A stretch of DNA of 64,000 nucleotides from NCBI RefSeq assembly GCF_048544455.1, contig NC_133538.1, positions 146,437,922 to 146,501,921 on the forward strand, given 5' to 3'. The notes under the pieces are model-generated. The model made no database searches. It was not told the origin of the DNA and saw only the letters and a program-made list of their open reading frames with translations. This DNA comes from Silene latifolia (lineage: Eukaryota; Streptophyta; Magnoliopsida; Caryophyllales; Caryophyllaceae). A program made the position numbers and the translations under genes. The stretch's first letter is position 1. The number at the start of each line of letters is the position of its first letter. Below are positions 57,503 to 64,000 of this stretch, piece after piece.

Positions 57503-59005
57503 GTGAGTTTGTGCTTCATTGTTTCAGCATCCGAAGCACAAAAATCACTACGAAAACTTCCCTGCTTCATTGTTTCATTGGTGTCGGAATTTATCGCCTC
57601 CAGAAAAAATCAACTCGATGTAATGGGAGTTTATCAATTGTTGGTACTTCTCCAAGTCAAGGTTCAATCTTTGTTCCTTGATGCATGCTTTTTGTTTTGG
57701 GATACGAAGCACCATGTTTTCGTCTTCCCGAAAGGCGAAATTTGCTCGCTTGCCGAAGAAGCAGGTGCTATTGGAGGGTGGCCAGGTTGTACTACGGTGC
57801 TTCCTCCGACTCGGCTGTTCTATAAAGAGAAATTTCATTCCCTACTTGGCTTGTCGACGAGCTAAATAAATTTCCCTCTTATTCCTCATGGTGTTGACAT
57901 GTTATCCTTCATCAATATCTTTTCCAATCGATTAAATGGTAATGATTAGGAGGTTTTTAGGAAAAGGGCCCCGGCCTTTCGCCCAGTGCATGCATACCTT
58001 CTTGTTGGTGTTTTGAAGTAAGAGGGGCCGAAATGGTATGGTAGCATGACACTCATTCATGTTGTTTAAAAAATGGAGCACGGATGGGACCCGTTTTGGT
58101 TGGTGTTTGGAGAGATTGTCCAAGCCTTGAATAAGAAGAAGACTTATAGAGATTCACATTCGTTTAGATCTCCTAGAATCCTACAAGTATGGCATATAGA
58201 GAGGCTAAGGTATGTTGAGCCTCCAATTGATGCTTCTTCTTACTCTTTCTGCCACCTTTCAATGAGGAAAATGTTGTATGCGGATAGCTTTGCATGCACC
58301 GAGGCCTATTGGACCTCGAAATTGGTGGAAGAGGGTGGCCCTCATGGCCGTTGGGTGGTGCTGTGGTGGCAATTGAGGTAGTTTATGGGGTTGCCCGTTC
58401 TAGCCGCTTCTTCTCGCTCTTTGATGATCGTTGGTTTGAAGGTTCCTTCATTCATTTATCCGGAAAGGGTCTTGAGGCAAATGGGCCGCCAACAAAAGTT
58501 GCCCACTCAAGATACTCTTGTGCAAGAGAGCGTGTTTCGAAACTTCGAGCTAGTGGAGGTTCTCGAGAGGTGGTGGGCCACTCTGCCAACTTGGAAGGTA
58601 CCAAATGCCGCTCTTTCGACATGCGTGTGTTCCGCTTACATCAAATGGTCAAGAGCTTCCACCTTGGAAGAAAGGTCAAAGTTTAGCTAGGACGAAGTCA
58701 ACCACTTGAAGTATAGGGAAGCGGCCAAGTCAACTTCTTGCCTATTTTGATGAGCTTGATGATAATATGGGTCCAAATGTGATGAGGCCGCCGAAGAAGA
58801 TGAGGTTGGGTCCTAAAGAGGCGTTGGGCCGTGTGTGGGCTCGACTTGGCTAGGTATTAGGTCGTGTAGGAGCCCGGATGCCGTGGCCATTGTGGATCCA
58901 TTGAGGATCCATTCCGAGGAGGAAATTCGTGCCAGGCGAGCAAGCAAGAATAATAAGGGGAAGATGTAGCCCGAAGGCAAAGGCAAGGGTAGGATGGAGG
59001 AGTGA
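57503..59005 (+). pseudogene. Tat/Ogre ORF1-like protein (plant mobile-domain type), frameshifted
   Basis: Conserved landmarks appear in order across three frames. They are FWDTKHHVFVFPKGEIC and GGWPGCTTVLPPT (57680-57805), SLLGLSTS and HGVDMLSFINIF (57835-57930), FGEIVQALNKKKTYRD and RILQVWHIERL (58100-58215), YPERVLRQMGRQQKLP and LERWWATLPTW (58455-58600). This order fits the large plant ORF1/mobile-domain family that Ogre-type elements carry upstream of gag (I believe annotated as DUF7745). Its function is unknown. The gene has at least three frameshifts or stops and no Gag follows, because element B3 begins at 59909. Confidence 0.65.
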
Positions 59006-59427
59006 AGATCTTCGTCACACTTTTATGATTATGTTTTACTAGTATTCGTGTGTGTATCGTTATTATGCCGTATTAGTTATGTATTTTGTGCTTGTGTGCG
59101 TTACTTTTACTATGTAGAATATCCTAGTCGGTGCTCTAGCTATGCAAGTCGTGGACTCGCTTAGCCTCTTATTGTTGTAAAGTTTGTAATTCCACCCATT
59201 ATTAATTAAAATTAGAGGATTACTTGTGTTAAAAAAATGTTGTGAACATTTGTCGTTCTCCATCCATTTTGTGAAGGTAATTCGGCTTGAATTATCCTAA
59301 ATTTGCACATGTAACGGGGAGTTTATTGTGGAAAGGGAGAAAGGCTTGCCTTTTTTGTTTTTTTGCTTTTTTTTGTTGTGAGTAAAGAGATATGTTTGTT
59401 TTTTGCTTTGAAGTTTTTATGTATGTG

Positions 59428-59618
59428 GGGGTGGTTGTATCCTTCTTGTGTAAGAAAGGACTGCCTACGTATTTACCTGAAAAGATGAAATCAAACCATG
59501 CTCGTAGTTTAGTTGTTTTTGTAAGACGTTTGGTTAGTGGGATGGTTGTGTCCTTCCTGTGTAAGAAAGTATTGCTTACGTATTCGCCTAAAGAGGCGAA
59601 ATCAAACCATGCTCGTAG
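59428..59618 (+). repeat. Tandem duplication, about 115-base unit
   Basis: Two units with GTAAGAAAG, CTTACGTATT/CCTACGTATT and GAAATCAAACCATGCTCGTAG at 59428-59503 and 59543-59618. Confidence 0.85.
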
Positions 59619-60244
59619 TGCAGGTGTTTTTTATTGTTTATTTGTGCAAATAGATGATGCTTTTGACAGATCAAAAGCTGGTGGAAATATGGTAAGGTGC
59701 CGTAACTTAGACTCGATAAACATGCAATTTCAAATCAGAACTTTTTGAGGAATTGACTTGAGAGTTGTGTGCGAATGTTAGGAGGGGTTGTTGATGTTGG
59801 GCTATGGCCACTAGTCGGGAAACTATGGGTGATTGTTGGTGCTAAGTTTCAAGGGTAGTATTTCCCGAGTTGGTCTAGGTTGGTTGGGTTTGTGAAGTCT
59901 TCGCCGTCTGATGTGTCTCGTATTTACGCACATTTAGTGCCTAACTAGCCTAGTTCCTATACTTTTTAGTATGTGTTAGGGTCGTTTCTTGTCTTTAGCC
60001 CTCTTCCATATATGTTGTATAAGGTTTGGTGTCCTTTGTAGAAGAAGAGCACTAACTTGACTAGATGGAGTGAAGAGGATCTAAATTGATAGCATATAAC
60101 AACCAAGCACTAAAGAGGAGACTAACAATAAAGGCCTAAGCTAATAAATCAAGTAAAAAAGGCAATGATGAAGACCTCCACGACCCCTCAACGATACCCA
60201 CGGATCTTGAGGCAGTCAAAGAAGAATAAACCATGCTGGCTCAC

Positions 60245-60325
60245 GATCCGGGCGTCTCAAGCCCAGTCCGAGCGTCTCGGTGACCAATCTGAGCGGCCCG
60301 AGCATAGGACGAGCGTCTCTCCCTG
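60245..60325. repeat. Palindrome-type array in LTR of B3
   Basis: Four or five GGGCGTCTC, GAGCGTCTC, GAGCGGCCCGAG sites, a diverged version of the B1 LTR array, about 125-200 bases before the TATA-like box. Confidence 0.65.
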
Positions 60326-60448
60326 AAGTTTAAGTATCCAAACAAAAGTCAAGAAATGAGGCTCCTCTTGAAACTTTCAAAGCTATAATCCTCTTTCAAG
60401 GGGTCTAATCGTCATTTAAGCCCTTAGTTAAACTAATCCTTGTATTAC

Positions 60449-60456
60449 TATAAATA
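60449..60456 (+). promoter_or_regulatory. TATA-like box in LTR of B3
   Basis: TATAAATA followed by CCTC, aligned with 16248 in B1. Confidence 0.55.
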
Positions 60457-61553
60457 CCTCTTTTGTAATAACCAAGGGGGAAAGCCCTCTTAGTGGAGGC
60501 AAAGCTCTCATTAGGAGTAGATTAGAATAGATTAATTATTCCACAAAGTGCACTTTAATCTTCCCTTAGTTATTGTTCAAGACTTGTTATTGGGTAATTG
60601 AAGATTATTGGGTTATTATTGGAGAATTGACAACTCTTCATCAATCAATAAAGTTTTCTTCTATTCTTCTTTGCTTTCTATTTGATCATCCTAAGTTGGT
60701 ACAATTTCTCTACTCTTTACTTAATTCTTGTTTATTGTTTTTCTCATTTATCATGTTTAGAAATGTTAATATGATTGACACCCTTATTAGCATGTTTTCC
60801 ATGATCATGAGTGAGTAGTTTCCTAACTAGGGATTAGTGGGGGATTAGGGGAGTTAATCATGGGGTAGATTTATGCTTAATGAGTTCATATGAATGCTTG
60901 CTTATTTTTTTCCAACTTATGCACGTGTCATGTTTGATGAAATGCTTGATTGACAACCTAGCATGTTTCTCTTATCCTTTCAACAAGACTTGTAAAACAT
61001 AAACCAACTCAATGCTTGTTAGACCATCCATATAGTTTATTAGGAATAATTAAGTCGACTTGTAGGTGTTGTATAGTCTTGACCGACTCCGCTCCGGGTA
61101 CCAAACCTTCCTAGGACTCATTTATGTCATCTCACCATGAATAGGGAAAACCATGTCGACTTGTAGGTGTTGTAAAGTCTTGACCGACTTGGCACCAAGA
61201 CCCAAGTTTCCTCTAGGAATTGTAACAGATACATTAACTTTATTCTAACAATAATAATTGCTTACATCTATATGATTCATTTATGCTACTTTACCATGAT
61301 TCCCCTATGATCCCATGACACCCTAGTAACTTTAATAAATTGATTGCTTATTTCACTTAATTGCTTTCATTAGTTTAAACTCACCAACTCCAACCCAAAA
61401 CCAATTATGACACGAGCATAAATTAAGATAGATAGGCTTTGAACCCAAAGCACACCGTCCCGTGGATCGACCTCGACTTAACCACTATCTAGTTGTTTGT
61501 TGAGATCATAAATGTGTTTGATTGAGTGAACAACGACTCGCTCACCATCAAAA

Positions 61554-61570
61554 TGGCGTCGTTGCCGGGG
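61554..61570 (+). other. Primer binding site, element B3
   Basis: TGGCGTCGTTGCCGGGG, one mismatch to the Athila-type tRNA-Asp site. Confidence 0.9.
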
Positions 61571-61704
61571 ACGGTGTTTTGTGATTAAGTTCTTGTTTGT
61601 TTGTCTATTTTAGTTTTTCTTTAACATTGAGGAACTTGCTCCTCAAGGTTGTTCTTACCGTTTTGTTATAGTTTCCATGCTTGTAGTTGTTTCATTGTCT
61701 TAGC

Positions 61705-63101
61705 TATGATGGCTCAAGACGCGACATATGAAGTATGTGGTGGATCTTTTGTGTATGACTATGGGTATGGGGTGTTTAAGGAGTAAGTCAACACAAACCT
61801 ACCTTACAAATCATATAATGAAAATCCTAACTACTACCCCAACTTTCCCTGCCAATATCCCCACCTCCAATATCCACAACAATCATCCACCCAAGACTCA
61901 CTTTACAACCAATTCCAAATGCCACAATATGACCACTTTCACACCCACACACAACAAGAAGATGACCCAAACTTTGACATTCAAAACATAGTTCTCTAAA
62001 TGATTAGACCAACAAAATTTCTTCACACAAATGCTAGAAGAGAGCGAAAATAGAAACAATATTCTTCAAAACATTGTTACCCAAGGTGAGGAGGTGGAAA
62101 TTCGAATTGCCCAAATGAAGGCAACCCAAGAAACCACTCCACATCAATCCTTGAGCATTGACCATGAATGTGAATTTGAGGTAATGACCTTTGACGAAGA
62201 AGATCTGAAGTGGGAAGAGCCAATCTCCTTGAGCTCTTGTGAGTATGAAAGTGTGGTATTTGATGAAGAAGACATGAGATTGAGTAAGCCAAATACTCTT
62301 AGCCTTTGTGAGTATGAGGAAGTGACTTTTGATGTGAACATTGAGATGGTGGAGGAAGAGTTATTGAGAAGAAGTAAAGCCCCTATTTAAGATTCATATG
62401 GAGAAAGCGATGATGACGCACCTATGGAAGAAGATGATGAGGGAAAGATGGACTCAAATGATGAATGGAGTTATGGGATTGACTTGCTTGAGAAACCCAT
62501 CCTTGAGAAGTTTGAAGATTATCTCAATGAAGAGGAAGAATGCCTCTTCCTCATTGAACATGAGAACCTTCTCGCACCCACTATGGAGCCCCTGATAGTT
62601 GGAGATGACATTAAAGACCTTCCCATGAAGGTCAAATGGTCATACAAGAATTACTTGGTGGAGAAGCTCAAAAAAAAATCTAAGAAGGAGCCTACTCGTG
62701 AAAACATGGCACCCATAATCTCAAAGATACCCCATCATCAATGCCATGAAAGTTCACCCTCTATCCTTGAAAGGTCGATTGATCCAAGTATTTTCGTCAC
62801 CAACTTTGCGAGAAATAGGAGCAACCGGAAAAGCCCTTATGCCAACAATCTCAAGCTTGCTAGTTACAATAACCGGGAAGGCCATCGTGACAAAGCAAAG
62901 AAGAAGGGGAAGGAATTCAAAGGGAGGTCCCTCATGGATTGGCCCTACTCTATTTTGAAATGGTTCAAAACTTACTCATGCTTACTTGAGGACCATTCAC
63001 AAGCTTTTGATCAACTATTGAGAGCGTTGAGCTCTATGGATAATGAAATTCCTAACTTCAACCTAGTTTGGTGGAGTCCTATCTCAAACCACCATTTGTA
63101 A
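61705..63101 (+). pseudogene. Gag C-terminus fused to acidic repeat protein, element B3
   Basis: ATG 61705 begins a Tyr/Gln/Asn-rich region (YPQQSSTQDSLYNQFQMPQY) with stops at 61783 and 61996 and a frameshift near 62010. From there one frame runs to TAA 63099, interrupted only by TAA 62388. NFFTQMLEESENRNNILQNI matches the coiled coil of B1 gag (EFFTQMQKDSQAKE), so this is gag lacking the capsid and zinc knuckle. It is followed by three units of an acidic repeat, LSSCEYESVVFDEED, then a Lys-rich middle (KLKKKSKKEP). The C-terminus QAFDQLLRALSSMDNE is shared with the end of the B1 protease ORF. No protease motif is present. The function of the acidic part is unknown. Confidence 0.7.
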
Positions 63102-63296
63102 TATATTCTTTCCAATCTCTACATTCTATCATAATAATTGCATTGTACATATATCCTTCAGTCTTTACATGAGAGTTGTGAGGGAGAGCTTTTATCTACT
63201 CGTTGAGCCATGTTTCAGGAAAAAAACACGGTAATAAGGAGGGATCACAAAGGGTGCAAGGGAAAGGCTTGACTCAAAGCCTTCGAATTCGACAAA
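63102..63296 (+). other. Spacer after the acidic-repeat ORF, element B3
   Basis: Noncoding; corresponds to 20290-20594 in B1. Confidence 0.4.
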
Positions 63297-63625
63297 AATA
63301 GGCCAGGACGCCCGGCCCCAGAAAAAGACGCTCGGCCCATACCTGGGAGAAATAACGAAAAGCTTGCTGGACTAAAATCCGCACGGTTTATGCTGGAGAC
63401 TCCCGACTCAATATCTGAGTCACCGGACAGACACCAGGATGCTCGACCTGAGCCCGAACTAAAAGTAAGGAAATTCAATAGATGGGAATATGCGCGATTC
63501 TTCCTTAGGACGCCCGACCCAAGCCATGGGTCACTCAGATCGACAACAAGACGCCCGGATCACAACAAGAATTGTAGGGCTCTATTAACTAGACGCACGA
63601 ACCCGACCCCAGCTCGCTCGTCCAA
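63297..63625. repeat. Internal palindrome-type array, element B3
   Basis: About ten GACGCCCG, GACGCTCG, GACTCCCGAC and related sites, diverged from the B1 internal array and in the same place. Confidence 0.7.
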
Positions 63626-63639
63626 TGCCTTTTCTTTGA

Positions 63640-63647
63640 TATAAACG
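63640..63647 (+). promoter_or_regulatory. Possible internal promoter before ATHILA-ORF1-type gene of B3
   Basis: TATAAACG follows the array directly and precedes the ORF by about 150 bases, mirroring 20994-21008 in B1. Confidence 0.4.
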
Positions 63648-63791
63648 TCCCCCCACCATCCCTATTCCCTTATCTTATTAACATTACAACCACATCTCAT
63701 CATCCTCCTTACAATCTCCATCACAAAAACCCCATCACAATCCCCAATCCAAGGTTTTTGACCAAGTCCCTACCAACCATATCAAGCAAGA

Positions 63792-64000
63792 ATGAATCTA
63801 AGGAGAAGGAGCAAGAATGCCGCCAAGGCCGCACCCAAGCGCCGAAATGGTGCTACATCAACCGCCTCACGGGAGGCAAGGGACCGAGAGAATGAGATGA
63901 TACCGTATGTTGCACAACTTGAGTATTTTCCGGAAGTAGACTTCGTCAAAAATGAACACCGTCAACGATTTGAGCAATTGCTAGGTAAGGCCTATGAACC
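63792..64000 (+). CDS. ATHILA ORF1-type protein, element B3, 5' end only
   Basis: ATG 63792 opens a frame of 69 codons to the window edge. A very basic N-terminus, MNLRRRSKNAAKAAPKRRN, could act as a nuclear localisation or nucleic-acid-binding segment. QLEYFPEVDFVKNEHRQRFE aligns with QLSNYPEVIFISNSHRDTFA of the B1 protein, which identifies it as the same gene. No stop is seen within the window. Confidence 0.65.
   Translation, partial: MNLRRRSKNAAKAAPKRRNGATSTASREARDRENEMIPYVAQLEYFPEVDFVKNEHRQRFEQLLGKAYE

Larger units (their letters stand above)
55001..59908 (+). mobile_element. Tat/Ogre-type Ty3/gypsy remnant
   Basis: Carries a decayed ORF1-type gene (57503-59005) of the kind found upstream of gag in Tat/Ogre elements. 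It also has CTGCCTACGTATT phrases near 59460 and 59573 that I associate with Ogre-type leaders, and several local duplications. No gag, polymerase or LTR pair is visible. Bounds are those of the neighbouring LTRs. Confidence 0.6.
59909..61550 (+). repeat. 5' LTR of B3
   Basis: Opens TGATGTGTCTCG and closes CATCA, so the ends are TGATG...CATCA. It is homologous to the B1 LTR throughout, including two GTCGACTTGTAGGTGTTGTA units (61052 and 61155) where B1 has one. Confidence 0.85.
59909..64000 (+). mobile_element. Athila-like element B3, with replaced gag, cut by window edge
   Basis: LTR 59909-61550, primer site, a gene with only the C-terminal part of gag plus a new acidic region, an internal palindrome array, and the start of an ATHILA-ORF1-type gene. 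Same layout as B1 but without capsid, zinc knuckle and protease. Confidence 0.85.

Noticed and set aside
55001..59908. Host gene cluster suggested by several medium ORFs
   Set aside because: The ORFs line up as one frameshifted Tat/Ogre-type ORF1; no host gene is needed.

Overview
The window is a stack of nested plant transposable elements from a large, repeat-rich eudicot-type nuclear genome. I see no intact host gene and no rRNA, tRNA or organelle insert. The evidence for a plant is Athila-type Ty3/gypsy LTR elements with a tRNA-Asp-type primer binding site (TGGCGCCGTTGCCGGGG), CACTA transposons, a Ty1/copia element and a Tat/Ogre-type remnant. I cannot name the species from sequence alone.

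Layout. 1-7609: Athila-like element A, minus strand, with gag and protease but no reverse transcriptase or integrase. 7610-12012: CACTA-derived DNA with a broken GRF zinc-finger gene and a broken intron-containing TnpA/Transposase_24-type gene ending in a Ulp1-like segment. 12013-25244: Athila-like element B1, plus strand, with gag, protease and an ATHILA-ORF1-type gene but no polymerase; its 5' LTR is split by a 3.58 kb solo LTR (12102-15681, target duplication TCTTT). 25245-26504: unclassified repeat. 26505-28507: decayed copia polymerase, minus strand. 28508-31505: Athila-like element C1, plus strand, with only a short ORF. 31506-36147: half of a CACTA element with a broken TnpD transposase and a striking palindromic subterminal array. 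36148-39310: an unidentified stretch ending in another DNA-transposon terminus. 39311-52254: Athila-like element B2, minus strand, whose gag gene is interrupted by a second solo LTR (39400-42158, duplication CTACC) and by a complete gag-only Ty1/copia element (43448-51285, duplication TAGGC). 52255-55000: Athila-like element C2, minus strand, with gag fused by deletion to RNase H/integrase. 55001-59908: Tat/Ogre-type remnant with an ORF1-like gene. 59909-64000: Athila-like element B3, plus strand, in which most of gag and the protease is replaced by an acidic repeat protein; its ATHILA-ORF1-type gene runs off the window.

How the parts relate. The five Athila-like elements fall into three sister groups with similar LTR layout. 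Each group carries its own short palindrome in irregular arrays: TGTCGATCGACA in A, ACTCGATCGAGT in C, AAGACGCCCGTCTT in B. The arrays sit just upstream of a TATA-like box in the LTR and recur inside the element. In group B the internal array is again followed by a TATA-like box and then by the ATHILA-ORF1-type gene, as if the LTR promoter module had been duplicated to drive a second gene. In group A the internal array lies inside gag and is translated as a heptapeptide repeat. I consider this the most interesting signal in the window. Nearly every LTR element here has lost the polymerase while keeping gag or a gag remnant, so they would depend on enzymes supplied elsewhere.
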